Below are positions 9,546 to 20,100 of a stretch of DNA of 64,000 nucleotides, one piece after another. Both the position numbers and the translations under genes were made by a program. Source of the DNA: Opisthocomus hoazin (taxonomy: Eukaryota; Chordata; Aves; Opisthocomiformes; Opisthocomidae); assembly GCF_030867145.1 (NCBI RefSeq), contig NC_134436.1:4650001-4714000 (forward strand), read 5' to 3'. Every line of letters begins with the position of its first letter. The stretch's first letter is position 1. The notes under the pieces are model-generated. The model was not told the DNA's origin. It saw only the letters and a list, made by a program, of their open reading frames with translations, and ran no database searches.

Positions 9546-12500
9546 TCCCCTGCCCCCTCCCGCCGGCGCTGCGTCCCGACCCGCTGAGGGGCAGCCAGGC
9601 CAGGCTCCCCTCTGCACGAGCCCCCACGCCACTGCGCAGGCATCTGCCTGCTCCCCGTCACTGCCTGCACGGGCAAGGGTTGCATGAGGGGTGTGAGGAA
9701 GCACGGGCAGGCTGCTGTGCTGGCAGAGGTGGTGGTGTCCCTGGGAGCACGAGGAGGGGGATGCTGCCAGCAAGCCTGTGTGAACAGCGGGGGGTCTCTG
9801 CTCACAAGCGCATGGTGCATGTCCCCAGTCCTGTGTGCGTGTGTGCAGAGGGCTCGCTGTGGGGTGAGCAGCTGCGCACCGGCATGCGTTGAGGAGGGAC
9901 GGTCACAGCAGGAGCTGGCTGAGAAGCTGGGAGGGCAGGGTGTGGGGAGCAGGGCATGGGGACACTGCAGCTGGAAGGCTGCCTGTTGATGTAGGACCTA
10001 CACAAAGGGCAGGGCAGAGGGTTATGGAGAGTAGTGTCCCACACTGGTGTGAGCTGGGTGTCTCTACCGCAGGGTTACAGGGCTCTACCCAGTTCTGCCC
10101 AGCAGCCTGGTGCTGAAATGGGGCAATTTCCCCCCTTTCCTGTGCCTGTATCACCCTGAGGGATCTGTGGCCAGCTCTGCCAACTGCCTCTGCCTGGAGC
10201 TTCAGCAGGCAGCGTCCCGTGGGCAGCTGGTTTCCGAGACCTCCCCATGCCCGGGCAGTGGGCTCCAGGGCTACGCTGGGTGCTGGGCTGTGGTGTGGGC
10301 AGTCTGGCTGTGCCCGTGGGCAGTGACATTTTACAGGGAGGGGAACACTGTCCCTGTCCCTGCAAACCCATGCAGACCAGCTGGTGCAGTGGGCTGGCAG
10401 TGGCCATGGGCTGCCCCAGTCCTGGAACTTCCCCCTCTGTCCCCAGGTCTGTCCTATCTCTCCATCCCCTCGGGGTGGTCCCTCACCTCTCACCCTGCAG
10501 CGTGGTCCGCAGTCTCCTGGGGTCGTCTCTGGCAGAGCAGCATGGTGACAGTGCCACTGTGGGCTCCACAGCCACGTCGTTCTGGGCTCCAGGGCGACGC
10601 CAAGGTGTCCCCGCCAGGCACAAGGCTCAGCCTGCGGGCACAGGCAGGCAGCCCAGCAGGAACTGCTGTGGGCGTAGGCAGGCTTCGCAGCACCCAGCCT
10701 GCGCCTCCCACTGCTGGTCCCTCCTCCAGACCAACCCTCCGGTCCCCATCCCTGTCCCACCCTCCTGTCCTACCGCTTCCCAGGCATGACCCTGCCCTGC
10801 GCATGGACACTGGCCTCTCTGCCGCATATCTTGCCCCTTGGCCAGGCTCTGTTATCCTTCAGGGGCTGCCCCCCACCCTCCCTGCTCACCCTCTTGTGCT
10901 CCTGCTCTTGCCTTCTCAGCAAGGGTCCGGCTGCCCACCACGAGCCCTCGGACATGCACTGCCATGGGGAAGCAGGTTGCCCAGAGACCTGCACCCCAAG
11001 ACTGTGTTGTCAAGGGAGATTTTTGAAGTTCTTGGGTGCATCTGGCTCTGTCTGCTGTTTTTACCTCCGCTCACAGGCAAGAGGAGATATTCACTATATT
11101 CTCCATGGCCTGGGACTGGGAAGGGTGCAGGTGCTGGGAAGGTGCTGCCAGGTTGGAGAAAACAGGCTGAAAAGTTTATGCTGATGACGGTACTTGGGAG
11201 GGCTGTCTCTGGGGCTGGCTGGGTGAAGTGTTGGGAGCCCAAAAAGCACCCCTGTGCTGCAGGGATGATGGGGATTCAGCACCCCATCCCACCACTGGTG
11301 CCCCGTGCCAAGGAGAATATGGAATGAACCGGGGGGAAGGAAGGCAGCAGGGTCTGCGGTGGCAGGGGGACATTGGGAGAGTTTCTGTCCTGCAAGGAGC
11401 CTGTACTTTCACCACTGGCTGACCTGGCTGCCTTTAATGCAATGCTTTTCGCAAGAGCCCCAGTCGGGCTGGCGGTTAGTCCGGCTCCACTGTTACCCAG
11501 CCTTGCACAAGGAGGATGTTTGAGGCTGATATCACACAACATCCTCCAGTTCTTCATTCCTGATGGCAAGGCTGATAACTTTTTTCTGCCCTGTGAGGGT
11601 CCAACTTCCTGGGGACACCCTTGCTCCAACTCAGCTGGTCCTCCCCTGCCCCAACGATGTCCCCAAAAGCCATTGTGGTGGGCTGGAAGCGGCAGGAGCC
11701 CCTAGTGTGGGAGGCCCACCCTGTACAAATCTCTGTGCATGCAGCTAGGTGTGGAAAGACAGCTTCTCCTTATCGCAGGTTTGCTTCTACAAAGCAGAAG
11801 CAGAACTCAGCACGAGCCCGGCATGGCTTTTGCCTTCCTCTCCCTTCCCTGCCAGCTGCTCTGGCTGGGGGTGACACGTCCCCAGAGCTGGGGACAGTGT
11901 GGGTGGCCCCTTGGACCACCCTGTGTGTGGGGCACAGGGACAGGGTGCATGGGAACCGTTAAGGTGTGCAGCGACTCTCCGGACCTGTACTGTGGACTTT
12001 GGTGTCCAGCTGGGTTCCCTCCTCTGCCTCTAAGAGGAAGCTGTTTGGCTGAATATAAACATGGCCACTCATGGGAATGTTGTTGAGGTCTGCAGCAGTC
12101 ATGAGTGGCTGGAGGGGTAGAGCAAAGGGTGTCAGTGGTGCAGATGGCAGCCAGCGTGGCATTGTTTCCACCCTGTCACTCTGGAGGAATTAGCACTGGT
12201 GAACTATACTCCTGCATGGGTCTGGATTCAGACTTACCACTGTTAGGCACCCTGCAGCATCTCTGTAGACTCCTCATAACCTGCTGCTGGGAGTGGTGCT
12301 CCTCCCTGAGTGCTGGGAGGGCGGAGATGGGCTGCTGGGGAAAGAACTGTTGTCCAAGGGTAGAAGGGATGCCCTTGGACATCTTCAGGCTGGCAAGTCA
12401 TAGTCCCATCTGCTGGCTCAACATGATCAGGAGGAGGGCCCAGCCACCACATCCCACATCCTGATGGCTGCTGACCGGACAGTTTGGTGCAGAAAACCTT

Positions 12501-13166
12501 CTCCACAACTTCCTTCTACCTTGACTGTCACCTAAATGCCAGGACTGGGGCTTGATTTCCCTGGCAGGGGGAAAAGCACCTCTGCTGAACCCCAGCAGCC
12601 AGTTACCAATGGGGGCTTTCCCTTCCCAGAGCCCCGCTGGGAGGACAGCCCAAGCTAGAGCATCCCCCAGCCACAGGACCACCCTGGAGCTGGACAGCTG
12701 GCATGGGGCCACTTTGAAGGGGAGCAGGGCACAAAAGAATACTGGGGCACTGGCAGGGCACTGGGAGCTGTGATGTGTGTGTTGCAGTCAGGTTGTTTCC
12801 TGAGGGCCCACTTTCTATCGTGCAGGTTTCAAAGCCTCTACTTGATCTCTTTGGTGTCCGCCAACCTGCTGATGCAATCTATATTTAGACTCTAGCCTCC
12901 CTGGGCCAAGGCAGAGACCCTTGTTGTGTCTATGGGTTCGCACAATGGGAAGGTCTTGCCTGCTTCCTGGAGGAGGCAGATCTGCAGGACTGGAAAACAC
13001 CTCTCAGACTTGGGGACCGGGCTTTGTGAAGATATTGGCGAGGGCTGGAGGAAGCACAGATTAAAGTCAAGGTTGGATCCCTCCAGCACATTGGCGTGTG
13101 CAGTCCTTCCCCTTTCCAGGCAACACCCGTGATGACACTGTCCCTCAAGGTCCACATGTCCAGCTG
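9546..13166. other. Intergenic, no gene seen
   Basis: GC-rich sequence between ARAP3 and the START gene. It includes a 405-codon open frame on the plus strand (10110-11327) that has no recognisable domain, is rich in Pro, Gly, Ser and Ala, and overlaps equally long frames on the other strand. Nothing else stands out. Confidence 0.5.
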
Positions 13167-13241
13167 CCCATCCACCCATCCATCCATCCATCCATCCATC
13201 CATCCATCCATCCATCCATCCATCCATCCATCCATCCATCC
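13167..13241. repeat. (ATCC)n tetranucleotide satellite
   Basis: About 18 units of CATC/ATCC, nearly perfect. A few more units reappear at 13617-13634, on the far side of the CCCTT array, so the two repeats may be parts of one expanded pyrimidine tract. Confidence 0.97.
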
Positions 13242-13354
13242 TTCCCTCCATTCCCCCATTCGTTTTTTTCTCCTACCCTCCAACCACCCATTCTTCCCTC
13301 CCTCCCTCCATACGTTTTTCCTCCCTCCCTCTCTCCCTCCCTCCCTCCCCCCCT

Positions 13355-13603
13355 CCCTTCCCTTCCCTTCCCTTCCCTTCCCTTCCCTTCCCTTCCCTTC
13401 CCTTCCCTTCCCTTCCCTTCCCTTCCCTTCCCTTCCCTTCCCTTCCCTTCCCTTCCCTTCCCTTCCCTTCCCTTCCCTTCCCTTCCCTTCCCTTCCCTTC
13501 CCTTCCCTTCCCTTCCCTTCCCTTCCCTTCCCTTCCCTTCCCTTCCCTTCCCTTCCCTTCCCTTCCCTTCCCTTCCCTTCCCTTCCCTTCCCTTCCCTTC
13601 CCC
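13355..13603. repeat. (CCCTT)n pentanucleotide satellite, about 50 perfect units
   Basis: An uninterrupted array of CCCTT lies inside a longer pure-pyrimidine stretch (about 13300-13607) that also holds CCCT and CTCC units. On the minus strand it is pure purine (AAGGG). Such mirror-symmetric tracts can form triplex H-DNA. Reading frames of 113-254 codons through it are repeat artefacts. Confidence 0.98.
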
Positions 13604-13634
13604 CATTCTTCCATCTAACCATCCATCCATCCCT

Positions 13635-16200
13635 AGCCATCAGCCTTTGCTGCACCCCTAGGGCAGCCTTTGCTCTACCTGTAGCCCTACCCATGTTGGA
13701 TCATGCTGGGGAATGTGTGCAGTGATAGTGGGAGCATCTCTTGGAAGCAGGACAGGGTGACGGGCACTTAGGGCTTGTAACTAGAGGGCAAATGCCATGT
13801 TGGACAGCTGGAAATGTGGGGTTCAGGCTGAGCCTGGAGGGTTTGCGGAGGCACAGCAAAGAGCTGAGCCCCTGGGGAGGCCTTGGTGGAGTAGGGAGTG
13901 GGAAGCTGGAGGCTGTTGGGCTTGGAAACCTGCTGGACATCTCCAAGCAAAAGCCCTGCTGAATGCCAGTGCATGACATAAGACAGGCTGCTAGGGAGGT
14001 CCACGGTCCCAGCATGGGTGGTGGGGGTGAGAGCTGCCCAAGACCTATCTGTGAGCTCAGGACATGCAAAGCATGAGAGCCCAAGGATGGGTTCACATCC
14101 TCCCACAACCGGGGTGCGTTTGATGCTGGGAGCACTCCAGTGGGCTGTAGCAGTGTGTGCAGCAGGACAGAGGGGGCCACGCCACGCTCCCCAGGCCCCC
14201 CATCCATTGGGGCACCGGCTGACATCACCGTCTCCGGGTTAATCTCTCATCCAGCAGCAGCTTCCCGTTTCCTTTTCAATCTCTGCGCCTGGGGCGGCTC
14301 CTCTCCACTCGGGACCAGGCAGGAAAAGCCATCCAGCTGGGCTCTCACGCGGGGCCGCAGCCCCTGCGTGTCTGTCCCTCGCCCCACTGGGCTGTGGGCC
14401 ACCCGCTCCTTCAGCATCCTGTCGAGGGCACCCGGGGGGCTCCGGTCCCTCTGCACCCTGCTTGCCCCCTCCCTCCCTCCCTCCCTCAGGTGCTCAGGGG
14501 ATGCTGGCGCATGGCCCCCTTCCTGTTTGTGCTACAGGAAACCCAGCAGTGACACATTGTTCGGTAAGAAATGACCACGGTGGGGTTCCTGGCACCCCAC
14601 GAAGTCTGGGGCAGCCACCATCCCCAGCCCCACAGGTTTCAACCCTGTTCTCAGTGCTCGATGTGGACCAATGTCCCCCGCTTTCTAGTGGCCCTTGTCC
14701 TCCCCATGCACTCAATGTCGCCACTGTTATGGCTATTTTGGGCAGCACCCTGGGGTGAGATGTCACCTACCCAGGCACAGCCTTCCCCAGGGCCGGCTGA
14801 GGAGCAGGGACTCCCCACTGGCCTCTCAGTGCTCAGGCAGCAGCTCCTCACACGCACTTAGGGCTGGCTAAAAATAGCCCTGCAGCAGAGCCGCAGCCTG
14901 GCTGCTGCAGAGAAACATCCGGGGAATGAGAAGAGATGAGGCTGCTGCCCACAGCACTGAGCCTGCCTGGGGTGGTCTTCACCTCAGCACCTTGTGGGCT
15001 TGGGGTGCCAGTGGGCTCTGCCTCATCAGGGCAGCACCCAGGGGTGTTTCTTCCCCTTGTTCTGGCCACAGCTCACTGCCCAGGTCTGGCACGATTATTG
15101 CAAAATGGTTTTGGGTCAATTCAGGATTGGGATATCTTTTCACAGGTAAAAGCCTCCCTGCTGCAAGTGCCCTGCATCTGCTGACATGGTGGGAGAAGCA
15201 TGGGGCAGGGAGGGACTGGTCCCCTCGCCATGAGCCCCGTGCATTATGAGGGGGGAACCTGTACATGTCCTGCCTTTGGGTTTTCCACATTTTCCCTGCA
15301 GAGGTGGCTTCTCACCCCTGCTCTGCTTGAGTGGTCAGCCCAGCTGCAAACCATGGGAGCTGGCTGCCCTGATGGCCAGGACCTTCTCTCCCCTGCCCAG
15401 CGCTCTCTGCAGTGAGATACATGCACGTGACGTCCCCCTGGAGCAGTGCAGGGGACACACATCACCTAATGGGGCAGCTAAAGCTGGACAGTGAGTATCC
15501 ACACCCGGGATGCTGGGGTGGGCATCTGGACAGACTGGGGAGGAGAAGCACAAGGTGTGGTAGAAGCAAGCACGGGGCACCAGTACTCACAGTGCAGGCT
15601 GAGATCACAGAAGGTCAAGGTGACCAGGCTGGGTGGGTCATAGAGACCCCAAAAGCCACAGTGGCGGGTGACTCCCGGCAGGCTGCAAGCCCTGGGCAGA
15701 GCTCTGGCTGTGAGAGTGGCTGCTACATACTGACATGTCCCCTAGTCTTTGCCTTGCTGGGACAGGTCCGGAGACGAGCACGTCAGCACCGTCAGCGGTG
15801 ACAACCCTGTCTGCGTTGGCCTTGCACACATCAGGCTTACATCCATCCCGGCCAGAAGGCCAGCAGCTGCAGGCAGTCTCGGAGCGTGAGGGCGAATGCT
15901 TAGATGGAAAATCCAGCATTTGTCAGCATATTCCCCCAGCGATATCTGTCTAGACAAACTTCCTGTTGCCTGGTGGAAGCTTCCCCATGCCCACGCATGC
16001 TCACCCGCACGCGTGTGGGTGTGTGGAGCACAGCATCTGCCTCTCCTGCCCCACCACCAGCCACCTCACACCCTGCTGAGGGGCACCCCTGTGTTCTGGG
16101 ACTGCACGACTGGACTGGGTCTCCTGTCCCACCCAGTATCTGGTACCTGGAGAGCCTTGGGGTGGGCTTGGTGCCAGCATCTTCTCTGTCCTGTGCCAGC
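13635..16200. other. Intergenic, 3' of the START gene; no gene seen
   Basis: GC-rich, with only short overlapping frames and no recognisable domain, RNA or transposon. Confidence 0.5.
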
Positions 16201-16230
16201 CCAAAGCTTTCTCGCGCACACGTCAACCCC

Positions 16231-16236
16231 TTTATT
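16231..16236 (-). terminator. Candidate poly(A) signal of the STARD10-like gene
   Basis: AATAAA on the minus strand, 727 bases after the stop codon at 16963. Just downstream on that strand is a GT-rich run (GACGTGTGCGCG), fitting a cleavage region. This gives a 3' UTR of about 0.75 kb. Confidence 0.6.
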
Positions 16237-16962
16237 GTTGTGCCCGAAACAACAGCAGCGGCAAACACCGAGGGGGTGGGAACAGAGGCTGCCCAAGACC
16301 CCACTGTCAAGACAAGACCCCCAAACACCACCTGAGGAAGGGGTCCCCAGAGTCAGCTGGGCTAAAGCCAGCACGTGGAGGTGAGCTTGATGCCCAGGAG
16401 AAGACCTGGGAGGACTCCCTGATGTGGAGAAGGGCACAAAAAACCTGGGGAGATTTGGTGGGCTGGAGTGGGTCCAACCTGACTGAGGGGCTGGCAGGCC
16501 CAGAGAGGATCAGTCCAAGCCCTGTGCTGCTGCAAAGCCTGGGCAGGACCTCCACAGACTCCCACTTCTGGACCTTGGAAGGACACCCCTAGAAGATCTT
16601 ACAGTGGCAAAGGGATATCTTGGTGCCAGGAAAGCTCCTACCCTGTCACAAATGGTTCCTCCTCTCTTGCCCTGCTCAGCCTCTCTTTCAGCTGGTTCCA
16701 CTGCCAGCTCTACCTCCTTCATGGGGACATCTCCATGGGCCACCATGGGTGCAGGGGTGACCAGGGGGCCTGTCCTCCCTCTTTCCAGCACCCATGCTGC
16801 AAGTTCCCATGGGATAGTAACCTGCTGCCTGGGTAGGGGGGTCTGTGATGAAGGAGTTGGAGAGCAGATGTGGCTGTTGGGGGACAAATTCCCACCCCTG
16901 CCCCTTGGCTGCAAAGCCCCAGTCACGAGCAGGTCACCCCGCAAGAGGGCTGTGGTGAGGGC

Positions 16963-17175
16963 TCAAGCCTCGTGGTCACTGGTGCTCAGGTGATCCTCAG
17001 GCAGCCCTGTCTCGTCGATGTTCTCCAGTGAGTCAGCATGCTGCACTGAGAGCTCGGCCAGGCTGACACTGGGAAGTGTGTTCTGCTCAGGGTACACCCA
17101 GGGCTTGTACCCGGGGTCGTGCTTGCGTTTCCACTCCGGGTACTTCAGCCCAGCCTTGTAGATCTTCTTCATTGC
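16963..17175 (-). CDS. STARD10-like exon 6 (C terminus and stop)
   Basis: 70 codons and TGA. It opens with [19 protein letters not shown], completing the lid helix, then a tail with [15 protein letters not shown] and ends in STSDHEA. The acceptor is CTGCTCTGCCTGCAG. Retention of the tail motif outside the START domain ties this gene to STARD10 rather than to PCTP or STARD7. Confidence 0.93.
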   Translation of the reverse strand, partial: AMKKIYKAGLKYPEWKRKHDPGYKPWVYPEQNTLPSVSLAELSVQHADSLENIDETGLPEDHLSTSDHEA

Positions 17176-20100
17176 CTGCAGGCAGAGCAGGTGCAGACCA
17201 TCATGGTGCTTCAAGTCCCCAGTGGGAATGGAGCCGCCCTGGTTTGTGGGCATAGCTCCCAGCTCCCCCATTGCTTGTTTTATGGGAGTGCTGGGAAGGG
17301 ATGGGGGCCTGGTTCAGACCACAAACCCCCAGCAGCCTGCCCAGCAAGGGTCCAGTGAGCCCTGGGTCACCCAGCACCTATCTTGCCCCTCCCCATGAGG
17401 CTGCTTCAGGGCAGCTCATTCCTGATGCCCACATATCCCGCCGCTGACCATGCACCCTGCTTACCTTTGGTGCCACAAACTGGGAGACACGGTTCACCAC
17501 CCACTTTGGCAGCGACCCTGCAAGAGCCCAAAGCCCCGTCACTCTGCTAACCTGGGACACCCCAGAGGAGGCACCACGAGCCTGCAGTGCCCCATGCCAG
17601 ACTGACCGCCCCGAGAGCTGATGGCACCTGCCTCATGCTGTGCCCTGGGAGGGGACCCCCTTCTTCCCTGGGTTGTTCCTACTTCCCAGTGCCCTTTGGA
17701 CCTCTGGGTGATGGAGAGCCACCATGGGTGAGTTCTGGGGGTTCAGTGGGACCTGTCCCTGGGGAGGCATGCTTCACCCTCCCCTCCTGCTGGCACTCAC
17801 CACGAGGGTCCACCTGGGTGAGATAATAGAGGACGCAGGCACCAGCACCGTTCGCCTTGATCAGGTAACCTGTCTGCAGGGACACGGCCCTCACAAAATC
17901 CTTCCGGGGTGGGTATTTCTGCAGAGACACATGGTGCACCTCAGACCCTGCCTGAGCTGCTGCCCAGATCTGCCTGTGTCTGCTGGCCCATGGGACCAAC
18001 ACCCCTGCCAGGACTGGGGATGGCTGAGGGCTCACCGGGTGCTTGACGCTGTAGTTGATGATCATATAGTCATTGCCCAGGGGTAACCAGGAGCGCAGGG
18101 TAACGAAATCCCGGTTCTTCAGGGGGCTCGGGCATTTCCCTGCAGACAGAACCTTTTACACTCCAACCCATTGCCCCCATGACCCCACCCCCATGCATGG
18201 GGCTGCGGAGTCAGGGAGGGGGGCCCTGGGAGTCCCCAAGGGCTGGGGGCTGCTCACAGGAGTAGTATCCCACATCAGCATTGACAGTCAGGCGGCCGAT
18301 GTCATGGGTCTCGATCATGTTTGAGTCCCATTTCTTGCGGTAGCGGGTGTCGTGCAGCACGTCGTAGAGCGTCTCAGCAGGGACGTCCTTGCAGGAGATG
18401 CGAGTCTGCGGGGAGACAGGCAGTTAGGCAGGGGGGCAGCACCCACCCCCAGAGCATGGATCTGTGCCCGTGTGGGGACAAGGACTTTAGGCTGTTCTTG
18501 TGTGCCATGGTATGCCCCTCTGCTGCTATAAAACTACGCACACGAGTGCCATGGAAGACGCTCTGCACACATGGTGCAGGGCACGGCCCTGCTTCAGGAC
18601 AGTCCAGGCAGAGCCACGGGCCCTGCTTCTGGCATGGAGCACAGTGGCAAGGCAGGAGGGCAGCAGGGGTAGAAGGACCCTCTGCCTTCAGACTGAGCTG
18701 CCTGGCGGTCCAGGCTCTCGTGCCTGGGTACCCCAAACCCAGCCCTGTCCCCTCATCCCATGTTCCTGCAGGGTGAGCAAAGGGATGCTCCTGCCCTGGG
18801 TCTGGTCTGGGGAGGTTGGTGGGGCCCCAGCTGTAACTGGAGCCGTGGAGCTGCCCGACCGCACCAGCAAGTGCATTATTGATGAAGCTGTCCGCCCCGC
18901 TCCCCTCAATGCCAGGAGGAAGGAGATGTCATCTGCTCCCCATTAGAGGCCTTGCATCTTTGATGAGGTGTTCGGCAGTGCCGTGTAATTGGAGATGGCC
19001 TTCTGAACGTGGCAGGTCCCATCAATCTCAGGCAAGTTTCCCCTGATGGCCTGGGTGATGGTTTCTGCCCAGTGTGCTGGACTCTTGCCCAGGGCAGGCT
19101 TGGAGAAGTGCTGTGCTCCCTGGGGCACCGTGGAGGAGAGTGTGGGAGCACCCAGCCCCCTCCTCCTGCTCCCCCTCCCCAGCCACCCCCTCCCAGCTGG
19201 ATCTGGGTGTGCTGCTGCTGCAGGGTGAAGGACGCCTCCAGCTGGAGGTGGAGCTCATGGTGCTTCTGGAAGCTCTGGTTATCACAGCAGGACATTTGCA
19301 GCCTTCCACCCCAAAAATACCCCACCAAAGCCTGTCCACCACCCCTCTCCAGCCAAGGAGGAACAGAGGCTGTGCAACAGCTGCACCAAGCACGGCAGGT
19401 GGTCAGCTGAGATGGGAAAAGCACAGAGCCCAAAACCAGCCCACCCTCAGCGAATTCAGGTGGAAAAAATCCAAAGCTCCAAATGCTCAGGGACTCTCTA
19501 GCTTACATCTGCACGAATGGAAAGACTGGGGCTCTTCTTTCAGCTCAGCTCTCCTGCCCAGACTGGGTGACATCCTCCCCCCTGCATTTCAGAAAGGGTC
19601 CCTGGGCAGTACTAATCCCTGCACCATGCTCAGACCCTGTCCAGAGCACGGAAAAATCACATCAAGGAAATATCACTTGCAGTAGACCAGGCTGGGCGCT
19701 GGTGCTCAGACCCGCCTGAACCTGCCTGGGGTTCCCTCTCTGTAGGGCTTGGTAGTGTCAAAGGGGGATTTAATTGCATCCCCTCTGTCGGGCTGTGCTT
19801 ATTTGAACTTGGCTGGACTTCACGAGGTTCCTGCCAGCCCGTCTCTCCAGCCTGTCCAGGTCACGCCGAGCAGCAGCCTTGTCTCCAGCACTTCAAACAC
19901 TCTCCTGCAGACTCTTTGGGAGAGCACCTGATCCCACTGTCCCAGTAACGGTGGGACCCAGCAACTGGTCACCATCTGGACTCTGCACTGCTGAACACTG
20001 TTCCTGAGACTGGTGGTGAGCTGGTTTTCCTCTCACCTCATTATCCAGTTCTCCAGTTCACCAATGTGAGGACGAGGAGACTGTGGGCAACCCTGTCAAA

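Noticed and set aside
10110..11327. 405-codon open frame on the plus strand
   Set aside because: Low-information Pro/Gly/Ser/Ala composition, overlaps long frames on the other strand, no domain and no splice structure; expected by chance in GC-rich DNA.
12930..13725. Frames encoding GKGRE, MDGW or FPSLP repeats
   Set aside because: Direct translations of the ATCC and CCCTT satellites.
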